A stretch of 64,000 nucleotides of DNA from JBFLYC01 sp040756735. GTDB taxonomy: Bacteria > Bacillota > DSM-16504 > Desulfitibacterales > Desulfitibacteraceae. Below are positions 52,183 through 61,068 of the stretch, piece after piece; within the stretch, counting starts at the first letter, position 1; every line of letters begins with the position of its first letter. A program made the position numbers and the translations under genes. The notes beneath the pieces are model-generated. The model did not search any database. It was given only the letters and a program-made list of their open reading frames with translations, and had not been told where the DNA came from. The stretch covers positions 43,835 to 107,834 of the forward strand of contig JBFLYC010000011.1 in the NCBI GenBank assembly GCA_040756735.1. Direction: 5' to 3'.

Positions 52183-52228
52183 TTAGTAATAAGCAAATGC
52201 AATCTTTCTATTGCAGGGAGGGTTTTAG

Positions 52229-52915
52229 ATGTTAATGGATATTACTATACTACTTTTAATACCGGCTATTATATTATCGCTTTATGCACAAGCAAAAATT
52301 AGTACTACTTTTAATAAATATCTGCGAGTTCCTTCTGCAAAGGGAATTACTGGAGCATTGGTTGCGCAAAGGATTTTAGCTAATAACGGGTTGTCTCATG
52401 TTAGAGTGGAAATGTCTCATGGAAAGCTGTCGGACCATTATGACCCTAGAAGCAAAGCTGTGAGGCTTTCTCCTGAAGTCTATTCAGGATCATCATTGGC
52501 TTCATTAGGGGTTGCAGCCCACGAGGTAGGCCATGCAATTCAGCATAATAATGGATATTTTCCCCTGGAGGTTAGAACAACCTTTGTGCCGGTTGCATCA
52601 ATAGGCTCAAAACTCGCATTCCCTCTAATACTCATTGGGATGATTTTTACAAATCCGAACCTTTTTAACCTGGGTATTTATCTGTTTACTGCTGTAGTGC
52701 TTTTCCAAATTATTACTTTGCCAGTTGAGTTTAATGCCAGCAGTAGAGCAATAGGACAACTGCAGGCTCATGGTTTCATTGCTCCCCGAGAAGTTGACGG
52801 TGTTAGAAAGGTTTTAAGTGCTGCAGCAATGACTTATGTTGCAGCTGCTATTGCAGCGCTGCTAAATTTAGTTAGATTGATTATTTTATCCAGACTTTTT
52901 GGAGATAATAATTAG
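52229..52915 (+). CDS. YugP-type zinc metallopeptidase (Zn_peptidase_2)
   Basis: A 228-residue membrane protease of the neutral zinc metallopeptidase family. An N-terminal helix is followed by the zinc motif AAHEVGHAIQH (about 94), two more helices (about 125-170), and a C-terminal helix. Upstream of the motif, DHYDPRSKAVRLSPEVY is typical of the family. The substrate is unknown. In Firmicutes it is often located between fmt and rsmB, as here. GGGAGGG stands 7 bases before the ATG; ATG at 52235 is an alternative. Confidence 0.9.
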   Translation: MLMDITILLLIPAIILSLYAQAKISTTFNKYLRVPSAKGITGALVAQRILANNGLSHVRVEMSHGKLSDHYDPRSKAVRLSPEVYSGSSLASLGVAAHEVGHAIQHNNGYFPLEVRTTFVPVASIGSKLAFPLILIGMIFTNPNLFNLGIYLFTAVVLFQIITLPVEFNASSRAIGQLQAHGFIAPREVDGVRKVLSAAAMTYVAAAIAALLNLVRLIILSRLFGDNN

Positions 52916-52947
52916 ATAACCAATATTAATTAAGTTTTGAGGTCACA

Positions 52948-54306
52948 ATGGATAAAGTAAGAGAAGCTGCCTTAAAGGGTATAGCCCAAGTGTTTGATAA
53001 AGGTGCATTTACTAACATTATTGTAAACAAATTGCTCAAGGGAGATAATTTTGCCCCCCTTGAGCGCCGTTTTTTAACAGAATTAATTTATGGCACCATA
53101 AGGCATAAGAATTCACTGGAATGGATAATGGATCAATATGTACAACAAAAAAAGGTTGATCAATGGATTAAATACATTGTTATGCTTGGTATCTATCAAT
53201 TGTATTATCTGAATAAGGTGCCTGCCTCTGCTGCTTGTAATGAATCGGTAGAGTTAGCTAAAAAATATGGTAATAAGGGCAGTGTCCGGTTTGTCAATGG
53301 TGTCTTGCGCAATATTGCTCGAAATATTGATAAAATTGTATTTCCAAGCATGGAAGAAGATCCCTTGAAGCACATTTCTTTGACTTATTCACATCCAGCC
53401 TGGATGGTGCAAATGTGGATAAAAGAATATGGCATTGATGAGACTATTAAGCTATGCATTCATAACAATTCAAAAGCCCCTAATACTATGAGGGTAAATA
53501 CACTAAAAACCGGGGTTTCCTCATTAAAAACTCTTTTGAAGGAACAGGGAATAATTGCCAAGGGAACTAGATACGCTCCAGAAGGGCTTGACATTGAAAA
53601 CTTTGAACAGATTGATAACCTGGAAGCGTTTAAGCAGGGGTTGTTTATTATGCAAGATGAAGCATCAATGCTTGTATCAAGGGCGCTTAACCCTAGGCCT
53701 GACAGCCTGATTGTTGATGGCTGCGCTGCACCAGGAACAAAAACTACCCATTTGGCACAGCTATCTAACCATCGTAGTACAATTATTGCTTATGATGTGC
53801 ATCAGCACAAATTAAAACTGATTAGTCAAAATGCAAGACGCCTAGGTATAGATTGTATTGAAGTCAGGTTGGGAGAAGCACAAAATATAGGTTCCTTGAT
53901 GAAGGAGAAGGTAGATTATTTACTTTTGGACGTACCATGTTCTGGGTTAGGGGTTTTGCGTAGAAGGGCTGATTTAAGATGGAAAAAGAACCAGGATACT
54001 CTTCATAATCTGCCAAGACTTCAAAGGGAAATATTAGATGGAGCAGCTCCATGCTTAAAACCAGGTGGAGTCTTGGTATACAGTACTTGTACAATTAATT
54101 CGGAGGAAAATATTAAGGTTATTCAAGGTTTTTTGAAGGATTTTTCAGGGTATCGCATGGATTCAATAATGCCCTATTTACCTGGAGAGCTATTGATGGA
54201 TGCAGATCTTTATGAAAACTCACTAAAAGGGTATATTCAACTTCTTCCTCATAAACATAATATGGATGGCTTTTTTATCAGCAGGATTATACGGGAGCCC
54301 AATTAG
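52948..54306 (+). CDS. rsmB: 16S rRNA (cytosine-967-C5)-methyltransferase
   Basis: RsmB methylates C967 of 16S rRNA with SAM. It has an N-terminal NusB-like RNA-binding domain (about 1-140, AALKGIAQVFDKGAFTN, RFLTELIYGTIRHKNSLEW). The catalytic domain has CAAPGTKTTHLAQL (SAM loop), LLLDVPCSGLGVLRRRAD and YSTCTINSEEN with the two catalytic cysteines; length 452. It has no strong ribosome site (GAGGTC). It corresponds to yloM. A hairpin straddles the stop codon. Confidence 0.95.
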   Translation: MDKVREAALKGIAQVFDKGAFTNIIVNKLLKGDNFAPLERRFLTELIYGTIRHKNSLEWIMDQYVQQKKVDQWIKYIVMLGIYQLYYLNKVPASAACNESVELAKKYGNKGSVRFVNGVLRNIARNIDKIVFPSMEEDPLKHISLTYSHPAWMVQMWIKEYGIDETIKLCIHNNSKAPNTMRVNTLKTGVSSLKTLLKEQGIIAKGTRYAPEGLDIENFEQIDNLEAFKQGLFIMQDEASMLVSRALNPRPDSLIVDGCAAPGTKTTHLAQLSNHRSTIIAYDVHQHKLKLISQNARRLGIDCIEVRLGEAQNIGSLMKEKVDYLLLDVPCSGLGVLRRRADLRWKKNQDTLHNLPRLQREILDGAAPCLKPGGVLVYSTCTINSEENIKVIQGFLKDFSGYRMDSIMPYLPGELLMDADLYENSLKGYIQLLPHKHNMDGFFISRIIREPN

Positions 54307-54318
54307 CGGCTCTCTTTT
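54293..54318 (+). terminator. Possible terminator after rsmB
   Basis: GGGAGCC (54293-54299) pairs with GGCTCTC (54308-54314, one G-U pair) and is followed by TTTT. The stem includes the last rsmB codons. Confidence 0.5.
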
Positions 54319-54328
54319 AATACAGTGA

Positions 54329-54350
54329 TGGAGGTATGGTGGAGGTATGG
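54329..54350 (+). repeat. Tandem duplication of the rlmN ribosome binding site
   Basis: TGGAGGTATGG occurs twice in a row (54329-54339, 54340-54350). This gives two GGAGG sites and three ATG codons within 27 bases before rlmN. The second GGAGG is 7 bases from ATG 54353. Confidence 0.8.
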
Positions 54351-54352
54351 CC

Positions 54353-55405
54353 ATGGAAAGCATATATAGTTATCAAAAAGATGAACTGGTTGAATTCCTT
54401 GCCAAGAATTATTATCCTGCATTTAGGGCTACGCAGGTCTATAATTGGCTATACAAAAAAAGGATAAATGACCCAATAAGAATGCTCAATCTTCCTATTG
54501 GGTTGCGTAGTTTGCTAAAGGACAGTTTCTTCTGGTATCTTCCTTTGATCAGAAAGCAGCAGGTATCAAAGCTTGATGCTACAACCAAGTTTTTGTTGGA
54601 GTTTGCAGATGGAAAACAAGTAGAAGCAGTATTAATGTATCACATGAATAAAAACAATGTTAAGCTTCGCAGAACTACTGTATGTATTTCGTCTCAAGTG
54701 GGTTGTCCCGTGGGATGTACTTTTTGTGCCACTGGGAAAATGGGATTTAGTAGAAACTTGAGTGCAGGAGAGTTAGTAGGCCAGGTAATGGTTGCTATAG
54801 AACACTTGGGGGACAAGATGGACAATGTGGTTTTTATGGGAATGGGTGAGCCGTTACTGAATTACGAACATGTGATGAAATCCATCAGGATATTGATTGA
54901 TGATAATGGTCTAAACTTTAGTTCGCGAAAGATAACAATTTCAACATGTGGGTTAGTTCCTGAGATAAAAAAGCTTGCTAATGAAGGATTGCCGATAACT
55001 TTGGCAATTTCCTTACATGCAGCTAGAAACGAAATTAGAAGCAGGATAGTGCCAATAAATAGAAAATATCCGCTAGAGCAGCTTTTAGAAGCAGTTAAAT
55101 ATTTTATAGCAACAACTAACAGAAAAGTTACTTTTGAATATGTGCTTATTAAAGATATAAATGATAGTGCAGAGGATGCGAGATTATTAGCTGCTTTACT
55201 AAAAAATCTTCTCTGCAATGTGAATCTAATCCCTACTAACCCAGTTCATGAAGGTATCTTGCACAGACCATCTCTTCAAACCATAGAAAACTTTGTCGAA
55301 GTTTTAAAAAATGTGGGAATCGAAGCCGTGGTTAGAGCAGAAAAAGGAACTGATATAGATGCTGCTTGCGGTCAATTAAAGATTAAGTCTCAGCTTGGGA
55401 AATAG
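54353..55405 (+). CDS. rlmN: 23S rRNA (adenine-2503-C2)/tRNA (A37) methyltransferase RlmN
   Basis: A radical SAM enzyme that methylates A2503 in 23S rRNA. The cluster motif is CPVGCTFCATGKMGFSRNLS (three cysteines). VFMGMGEPLLNYEHV, KITISTCGLVP and the C-terminal TDIDAACGQL with a catalytic cysteine are present, plus SLHAARNEIRSRIVPIN; 350 residues. I chose ATG 54353 (MESIYSYQ); ATG 54347 in frame is possible. Corresponds to yloN. Confidence 0.96.
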   Translation: MESIYSYQKDELVEFLAKNYYPAFRATQVYNWLYKKRINDPIRMLNLPIGLRSLLKDSFFWYLPLIRKQQVSKLDATTKFLLEFADGKQVEAVLMYHMNKNNVKLRRTTVCISSQVGCPVGCTFCATGKMGFSRNLSAGELVGQVMVAIEHLGDKMDNVVFMGMGEPLLNYEHVMKSIRILIDDNGLNFSSRKITISTCGLVPEIKKLANEGLPITLAISLHAARNEIRSRIVPINRKYPLEQLLEAVKYFIATTNRKVTFEYVLIKDINDSAEDARLLAALLKNLLCNVNLIPTNPVHEGILHRPSLQTIENFVEVLKNVGIEAVVRAEKGTDIDAACGQLKIKSQLGK

Positions 55406-55411
55406 CGCTAA

Positions 55412-55486
55412 GGGGGACACCTCAAATGTCTTTCTCATCAAAAATTCCAATTCTCACCTCTCACCTTCTGGATATGGAATGTCCCT
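55412..55486. repeat. Dispersed GGGGAC-type inverted repeat before prpC
   Basis: GGGGGACACCTC (from 55412) and GGAATGTCCCT (to 55486) are inverted ends around about 50 bases. The rest of the gap to prpC shows no further feature. Confidence 0.6.
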
Positions 55487-55582
55487 GTAAATAAAAAGAG
55501 GAGTTTCAGCATTGTTAAGCGAACATATATGATGTTAGTGCTACTTAATGCCACTTTTATCTGTTTATAGTGGGGTGGAATA

Positions 55583-56290
55583 ATGGAAGTTGCTGGTTTA
55601 TCCAATAAGGGCTTAAGGCCTGAAAATCAAGATGCATTGTATATTAGTTTAAGTGAAGGTTTATTCATAGTAGCCGATGGTATGGGCGGACATCGTGCTG
55701 GTCGACTGGCCAGTTCCCTTGCTATTGAAACAGCCCGATCCTGGTTTTTAAAGTATAAAGATAAAACTAAGGATAAAAGAGAACTAATTTTGCAAAGCAT
55801 GATTCAAGCTAATTACGTCCTTATACAGCATGCAACTCAAAATCCTGAAACAAGTGGAATGGGTACAACCATGACTTTAATGTATTTAGATAATGGTGTT
55901 GCATTAATTGGCCATGTGGGTGACAGTAGGGCATATCATGTTAGTTCTTATGGGATTGCTCGACTTACAAATGATCATTCATATGTGGGTGAGCTTGTAC
56001 GTATGGGTGGGATAACTGAAGCGGACGCTCTTAATCATCCACAGCGGAATTTATTACTCAGGGCTATTGGTGGCTGTGAAAACATTGAAATAGACTTTAT
56101 AAGCAAGCCCCTTAAGTTAGGAGAGCATATACTATTATGCACTGATGGATTATTCAATATTCTTCACGATGAAGAACTTAAAAGCATAATTATGGTTAAT
56201 ACCGTTAATAAAGCTGTTGAAACTATGGTACACAGCGCCCTGATGCGTGGGGGACATGACAATATTACCGCCATATTGGTAAAACTATGA
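55583..56290 (+). CDS. prpC: PP2C-family serine/threonine phosphatase PrpC/Stp
   Basis: PrpC reverses phosphorylation by the PrkC kinase encoded next. The 235 residues carry the metal motifs: RPENQDALY, VADGMGGHRAGRLAS, SGMGTTMT, GHVGDSRAYHV, CTDGLFN and GGHDNITAILV. It is a minimal PPM phosphatase without membrane segments. GTGGGGTGG precedes the ATG. Order prpC-prkC-rsgA-rpe is conserved in Firmicutes. Confidence 0.95.
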   Translation: MEVAGLSNKGLRPENQDALYISLSEGLFIVADGMGGHRAGRLASSLAIETARSWFLKYKDKTKDKRELILQSMIQANYVLIQHATQNPETSGMGTTMTLMYLDNGVALIGHVGDSRAYHVSSYGIARLTNDHSYVGELVRMGGITEADALNHPQRNLLLRAIGGCENIEIDFISKPLKLGEHILLCTDGLFNILHDEELKSIIMVNTVNKAVETMVHSALMRGGHDNITAILVKL

Positions 56291-56317
56291 TGTTACTGCG
56301 GATTGAGGTGACCAGAT

Positions 56318-58126
56318 ATGATTGGCAGAATTCTAGCAAATCGGTATAAAATAGTTGAAAAAATTGGTGGAGGCGGAATGGCAGAAGTATTTAAGGGATT
56401 GGATCTTTTGCTGGACCGCCAGGTAACGGTAAAAATATTAAGAGAACAGTATACAAGTGATGGAGATTTTGTAAGAAGATTTAGGCGAGAGGCTCAAGCA
56501 GTAGCTCGCTTGTCCCATCCTAATGTTGTGAGTATATATGATGTTGGTACTGAAGGTCAACTACAGTATCTGGTCATGGAATACGTAGAGGGAACAAACT
56601 TAAAAGAATTAGTATCTGGGAAAGGTCCAATAGCTCAAGAACAAGTCATTAGTATTGGTATCCAGATTTGTGATGCCCTTGAACATGCTCACAGCAATCA
56701 GATCATCCATCGGGACATAAAACCCCATAATATCCTTATTACAAAGAGCGGGAGAGTAAAGGTAACTGATTTTGGTATAGCTAAAGCAGTATCAGAGGCA
56801 ACTGTCACTTATACTGGAGGCATGATTGGATCGGTTCATTATCTGTCCCCCGAACAGGCTAAAGGAGAAATCACTGACCACAAGTCTGATATTTATTCTA
56901 CAGGGGTAGTTCTATATGAGTTGGCTACAGGTGAAGTGCCATACAAGGGAGAAAGCCCTATTACCATCGCATTGAAGCATATCCAGGATTTTCCAAAGAA
57001 GCCTAGAGAAATTGATCCTACCATTTCACAAGAATTAGAAGAAGTAATTCTAAAGGCAATGGCCAGGGATAAAGAAAAAAGGTATGCAAATACTACAGAA
57101 ATGAAGAATAGTCTTGAAAAAATTAATAGAAATGCTGATTATCCTAGGTCCATCAAACGCCATGTGCCCCAAACTAAAGCTTCCAAAAAACTTAAACCCC
57201 TTGCATGGTTTTTACTTGCCGCCTTTTTTATAGGTTTAATCATAGGCGCAGCAGTATTGGTTAAGGACCTTCTAATAGTGGAAGAAGTGGAAGTGCCAAA
57301 TGTTATAGGAAGAAGTTTGACAGATGCAGGGATTCTTTTAGAGAAAGCTGGTCTCAGAGTAGAATTAGGCGTCGAACGATATCACCCTACTATTCCTGCA
57401 AACCACATTGTTGAACAAAATCCAAAAAGAGGACAAGTAGTTAGAAAAGGCAGGGCAGTCAAGCTTGAAGTTAGCTTAGGGCAGCGGCAGGTGGAAGTGC
57501 CTGATGTAGTGGGCGAATTGCTTCGTATTGCAAGGATAAAGATAGAGAATGCCAACTTAGTTGTCGAAGAGCCCATCGAGGAAATCTACAGTAATGAGCA
57601 GCCAGAAGGAAGGGTTGTTGCCCAAATACCTCTTGGGAATAGTCTCCAGGATGAAGGCACTCCGGTTAAGCTTGTAGTAAGCAAAGGAGCTCAACCTCAA
57701 AATATTTTAATGCCAGACCTTAGGGGCCATCCATTGGCAGAAGCTGAACAGATTTTAAAAGAAAACCGTTTGGATTTGGGGATTATTTCCTATCAAGAAA
57801 GCACTATTTATTTTACTGGACAGGTAGTCAGCCAGGATATTGAGCCTGGTGAAAACGTTATTCAGGGCAGTACAGTCAACTTGGTTGTCAGCCGTGGGCC
57901 AGGACCAAAGGCAATGTCAGCTACTGTACGCTTTAGGATAGTGGATGACGGTCAAGAGCATGTAATAAAAATAGTCGTAGAAGATCTGAAGGGAACTCGC
58001 CAGGAGTATTTACAGAGACACCAACCAGGTGATCGTGTTGAAACGACTGTCCCCTTTTACGGGAAAGGTAAAGTAAAAATATATCAGGATGATGTTTTGC
58101 TTTATGAAGAACCTTTATCTTCATAG
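56318..58126 (+). CDS. prkC: PASTA-domain serine/threonine protein kinase PrkC
   Basis: A membrane kinase that senses muropeptides or lipid II and controls growth, division and spore germination. Kinase domain about 1-270: GGGGMAEVFKG (P-loop), VTVKIL (Lys), HRDIKPHNIL (catalytic loop), DFGIAKA, GSVHYLSPEQA. A transmembrane helix lies at about 292-312. Three PASTA domains follow: EVPNVIGRSL, EVPDVVGELL and MPDLRGHPL starts. A C-terminal extracellular domain of about 65 residues (ATVRFRIVDDGQ onward) completes the 602 residues. GAGGTGA precedes the ATG. Confidence 0.96.
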   Translation: MIGRILANRYKIVEKIGGGGMAEVFKGLDLLLDRQVTVKILREQYTSDGDFVRRFRREAQAVARLSHPNVVSIYDVGTEGQLQYLVMEYVEGTNLKELVSGKGPIAQEQVISIGIQICDALEHAHSNQIIHRDIKPHNILITKSGRVKVTDFGIAKAVSEATVTYTGGMIGSVHYLSPEQAKGEITDHKSDIYSTGVVLYELATGEVPYKGESPITIALKHIQDFPKKPREIDPTISQELEEVILKAMARDKEKRYANTTEMKNSLEKINRNADYPRSIKRHVPQTKASKKLKPLAWFLLAAFFIGLIIGAAVLVKDLLIVEEVEVPNVIGRSLTDAGILLEKAGLRVELGVERYHPTIPANHIVEQNPKRGQVVRKGRAVKLEVSLGQRQVEVPDVVGELLRIARIKIENANLVVEEPIEEIYSNEQPEGRVVAQIPLGNSLQDEGTPVKLVVSKGAQPQNILMPDLRGHPLAEAEQILKENRLDLGIISYQESTIYFTGQVVSQDIEPGENVIQGSTVNLVVSRGPGPKAMSATVRFRIVDDGQEHVIKIVVEDLKGTRQEYLQRHQPGDRVETTVPFYGKGKVKIYQDDVLLYEEPLSS

Positions 58127-58138
58127 GAGGAGATTTTT

Positions 58139-59017
58139 CTGGAAGGTATTGTAGTAAGAAGGTACAGTAGCTTTTATTATGTTCAGTCAGGCAATAGAAT
58201 ATGGGAATGTAAATTAAGGGGTAAATACCGCCTTGTAAAAGTTGATGTAATAGCCGGGGATAGGGTTTTCTTCGAGGACCTTAATGGAGGGCAAGGCATA
58301 ATCAAGGAAGTATTCCCTAGGAAGACTGAACTATATAGGCCTGCCATTGCTAATGTGTCGCAGCTGTTAATTGTATCTTCTCTGAAGCAGCCGTCGTTGA
58401 ATTTGGCTCTGATAGATCGATTGCTCTTGTTGGCGGCGTATACTGGACTAACTTCAATTTTAGCTTTTAACAAAGTAGATTTGGTGAAGGATGATGAAGC
58501 AATCTTAAAACAAGCAGAAATCTATGCCAAATTAGGTTACAGTACTTGTTTTACCAGCGCCAAACAAGGGATAGGTTTAGATAAGCTGCAGCTGCTGTTA
58601 AAAGAACAGATAACTGTATTAGCAGGGCCGTCAGGTGTTGGCAAGTCCAGTTTATTAAACACCTTACAGCCTGAGTTATCCTTACAGACAGGAAGTGTTA
58701 GTGATAAAGCTCAAATTGGCAAACATACCACAAGACATGTACAATTAATTCCATTAGACTATGGTGGATTTGTTGCAGATACCCCTGGTTTTAGCAGATT
58801 GGATTTACCAAAAGATCTAAGAAGAGAGGACCTGACCTATTATTTTCCTGAGATGGAAAAACTCCATGGATTATGCAAATTCAATACATGTCTCCACAAG
58901 CAAGAACCGGGATGTAAAATAAAGCAGGCTGTCCAGGATGGAGTAATTGAAGAGTGGAGATATAATAATTACCTTGTTTTTTTAAATGAAGTAATTGCTA
59001 AGGAGAGGAGTTATTAA
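58139..59017 (+). CDS. rsgA: Ribosome small-subunit GTPase RsgA, CTG start
   Basis: RsgA (YjeQ/CpgA) is a circularly permuted GTPase that assists late 30S maturation. The OB domain begins EGIVVRRYSSFYYVQSG. G4 (FNKVDLV) precedes G1 (GPSGVGKSSLLN) and G3 (DTPGFSRLD), and the zinc finger GLCKFNTCLHKQEPGC ends the protein; 292 residues. The first ATG/GTG/TTG in frame is at 58355, which would delete the OB domain. CTG at 58139 is 8 bases after GGAGG and gives a full-length family protein with no stop, so I take CTG as the start. Confidence 0.93.
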   Translation: MEGIVVRRYSSFYYVQSGNRIWECKLRGKYRLVKVDVIAGDRVFFEDLNGGQGIIKEVFPRKTELYRPAIANVSQLLIVSSLKQPSLNLALIDRLLLLAAYTGLTSILAFNKVDLVKDDEAILKQAEIYAKLGYSTCFTSAKQGIGLDKLQLLLKEQITVLAGPSGVGKSSLLNTLQPELSLQTGSVSDKAQIGKHTTRHVQLIPLDYGGFVADTPGFSRLDLPKDLRREDLTYYFPEMEKLHGLCKFNTCLHKQEPGCKIKQAVQDGVIEEWRYNNYLVFLNEVIAKERSY

Positions 59018-59021
59018 AATA

Positions 59022-59672
59022 ATGGTAAAAATTGCTCCATCAATACTATCAGCAGACTTTTCCTTTCTAAGCCAAGAAGTATCTTCAGTAGAGGAGGCAG
59101 GCGCTGATTGGCTTCATCTTGATATAATGGACGGTCATTTTGTGCCTAATATTACTTTTGGACCTGGTCTTGTAGAAAACCTCAGAAAATGTACAGGTAT
59201 GTTTTTTGACGCCCATCTTATGATTGAAAGACCGGAAATTTATATTGAAAGTTTTGTTAAAGCGGGCGCTGACTTGATCACAGTACATGCAGAGGCATCC
59301 AAACACTTACATCGTTTGATACAGGCAATTAAAGGTTATGGTATCAAGGCAGGAGTTGCTCTTAATCCAGCTACTCCTCCAGAAATGATAAAATATGTAC
59401 TTGAAGAGATTGATTTAGTACTCGTAATGTCAGTTAACCCAGGGTTTGGTGGTCAGAGGTTCATAGCTTCTTCACTGGAAAAAATTCGAACCTTTGCTGA
59501 TTGGAAAAGGGTGGGATGCTATTTATATGAAATCCAAGTTGACGGGGGGATTAACGAGACTACAGCATCTTTAGTTGTTCAGGCTGGCGCTGAAATACTG
59601 GTTACAGGTTCATATGTGTTTAACTCATCAAATATTCAAGAAGCTATTAATAAAATTAAAGTTAATTGCTGA
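59022..59672 (+). CDS. rpe: Ribulose-phosphate 3-epimerase
   Basis: Rpe interconverts ribulose-5-P and xylulose-5-P. The 216-residue TIM barrel has IAPSILSADFSFL, LHLDIMDGHFVPNITFGP (metal Asp/His), DAHLMIERP, VLVMSVNPGFGGQRF and IQVDGGINETTASLV. I chose ATG at 59022 with AAGGAGAGGAG upstream; the longer frame starts inside rsgA. It follows rsgA by 4 bases. Ribulose-5-P made or used here is also the precursor for RibBA downstream. Confidence 0.96.
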   Translation: MVKIAPSILSADFSFLSQEVSSVEEAGADWLHLDIMDGHFVPNITFGPGLVENLRKCTGMFFDAHLMIERPEIYIESFVKAGADLITVHAEASKHLHRLIQAIKGYGIKAGVALNPATPPEMIKYVLEEIDLVLVMSVNPGFGGQRFIASSLEKIRTFADWKRVGCYLYEIQVDGGINETTASLVVQAGAEILVTGSYVFNSSNIQEAINKIKVNC

Positions 59673-59694
59673 AAAAAGGTCTATATGGTATAAT
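59666..59694 (+). promoter_or_regulatory. Promoter of the riboflavin operon
   Basis: TTGCTG (59666-59671) is 17 bases from TATAAT (59689-59694), with TG at the extended -10 position (TGGTATAAT). The -35 overlaps the rpe stop codon. Confidence 0.7.
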
Positions 59695-59712
59695 TTTTAA
59701 CGTAATAGTAAA

Positions 59713-59829
59713 CCCTTCGGGGCAGGGTGAAATTCCCTACCGGCGGTATAGTCCGTGAGCCACTAACATTTTAGTGGTTGAACTGGTGAAATTCCGGTAC
59801 CGACAGTTATAGTCTGGATGGGAGAAGGG
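59713..59829 (+). promoter_or_regulatory. FMN riboswitch (RFN element)
   Basis: The closing stem CCCTTC (59713-59718) pairs with GAAGGG (59824-59829). Conserved blocks are GGGGCAGGGTGAAATTCCCT, ACCGGCGGT, TCCGTGAGCC, the ACTGGTGAAATTCCGGTACC hairpin, CGACAGTTATAGTCTGGATG and GGGAGAAGGG. It senses FMN and controls the rib operon that follows. Confidence 0.97.
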
Positions 59830-59862
59830 CTTAAACCATTATATGTATTTTTGGTTTTAAAG

Positions 59863-59890
59863 CCTATCTTCTTTGGTAGGTTTTTATTTT
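59863..59890 (+). terminator. Terminator of the FMN riboswitch expression platform
   Basis: CCTATC (59863-59868) pairs with GGTAGG (59875-59880), followed by TTTTTATTTTT. It lies 34 bases after the aptamer and would stop transcription when FMN is bound. Confidence 0.8.
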
Positions 59891-59912
59891 TGCGATATTT
59901 AGAGCTAAAAAT

Positions 59913-59956
59913 GAGGACTTTCGCTTAAAGATTTTCTTGCAGGAAGGTTTGTCCCC
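59913..59956. repeat. Dispersed GGGGAC-type repeat between riboswitch and ribD
   Basis: GAGGACTTTC (59913 onward) and GGAAGGTTTGTCCCC (to 59956) are imperfect inverted ends. The copy lies inside the ribD leader, downstream of the terminator. Confidence 0.5.
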
Positions 59957-59979
59957 ATTTCATGTGGAGGGTATATGCA

Positions 59980-61065
59980 TTGAATGTTATGTTTATGCGA
60001 AGAGCTTTAGATCTTGCTGCTAGGGGTAAAGGCTGGGTATCTCCTAATCCCATGGTGGGCGCTGTCTTAGTCAATGAAGGGGTAATCGTTGGAGAAGGTT
60101 TTCACCAAAAGGCTGGAGGCCCTCATGCAGAGATTTATTGTCTGAATCAGGCTAAAGAATTGGCAAAGGGAGGGACATTATATTTAACTTTAGAACCATG
60201 TTCTCATTTTGGTAGGACACCTCCTTGTGTTGATGCAATTTTAAAGGCAGGAGTATCTAAAGTTGTAGTTGCAATGGAGGATCCTAATCCCCTTGTATCG
60301 GGGAGGGGAATTAAGCGGTTAGAAGATAATGGTGTTAAGGTAGTAAGAGGGGTAATGGAAGAGGAGGCGAGGAGATTAAATGAGGTTTTCATCAAGTTTA
60401 TAACCACTGAATACCCCTTTGTAGTTCTTAAAACTGCTAGTACAATGGATGGTAAAATTGCATCAACAACGGGTTCTTCAAAATGGATTACTAGTGATAT
60501 ATCCAGAGAGTTTGTTCACGAGTTAAGGCATGAATATGACGCGATTCTAGTTGGCATAAATACCATATTAACGGATGATCCTATTTTAAATTGTAGGGTT
60601 CAAACTAGAAAGACTAAAGATCCCATAAGAATCATACTGGATTCTGCCTTAAGAATACCTCTTACTGCAAAAGTAATTATGTCTGGAACTTCACAATCAA
60701 TGGTATTTACATTATCAAAGGATAAGCGTAAGATACAACAGCTTCAAAAACTTGGTGTTGAAATAGTTCAACAGTCTGGCAATACTAATATTGATTTACA
60801 TGAAATGCTTAGATACCTTGCTAAAAAGGAAATCAGCAGTGTTTTGGTTGAGGGTGGTTCAGAAGTAAACTGGTCATTTGTGGCCGGGGGTCTGGTTGAC
60901 AAATTTTATTGGTTCATAACACCTAAGATCATTGGAGGTACGCAGTCATTTTCTGCAATAGGTGGATTAGGTATTAAAAATATGGAAGATGCCATAAAAT
61001 TGAGATGGAGCGAGATAAAATATCTAGGCGAAGACTTATTAATTATAGGGTATAAGGGGTTGTAG
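59980..61065 (+). CDS. ribD: Bifunctional pyrimidine deaminase/reductase RibD
   Basis: RibD performs the deaminase and reductase steps of riboflavin synthesis. The deaminase domain (about 1-145) has the zinc motifs GPHAEIYCL and EPCSHFGRTPPCVDAI. The reductase domain begins KTASTMDGKIAS and includes KWITSDISREFVHELRHEYDAILVG and VEGGSEVNWSF; 361 residues. I chose TTG at 59980, 8 bases after GGAGGG; the frame also has ATG at 59989 and 59995. First gene of ribD-ribE-ribBA-ribH under FMN control. Confidence 0.95.
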   Translation: MNVMFMRRALDLAARGKGWVSPNPMVGAVLVNEGVIVGEGFHQKAGGPHAEIYCLNQAKELAKGGTLYLTLEPCSHFGRTPPCVDAILKAGVSKVVVAMEDPNPLVSGRGIKRLEDNGVKVVRGVMEEEARRLNEVFIKFITTEYPFVVLKTASTMDGKIASTTGSSKWITSDISREFVHELRHEYDAILVGINTILTDDPILNCRVQTRKTKDPIRIILDSALRIPLTAKVIMSGTSQSMVFTLSKDKRKIQQLQKLGVEIVQQSGNTNIDLHEMLRYLAKKEISSVLVEGGSEVNWSFVAGGLVDKFYWFITPKIIGGTQSFSAIGGLGIKNMEDAIKLRWSEIKYLGEDLLIIGYKGL

Positions 61066-61068
61066 ATA

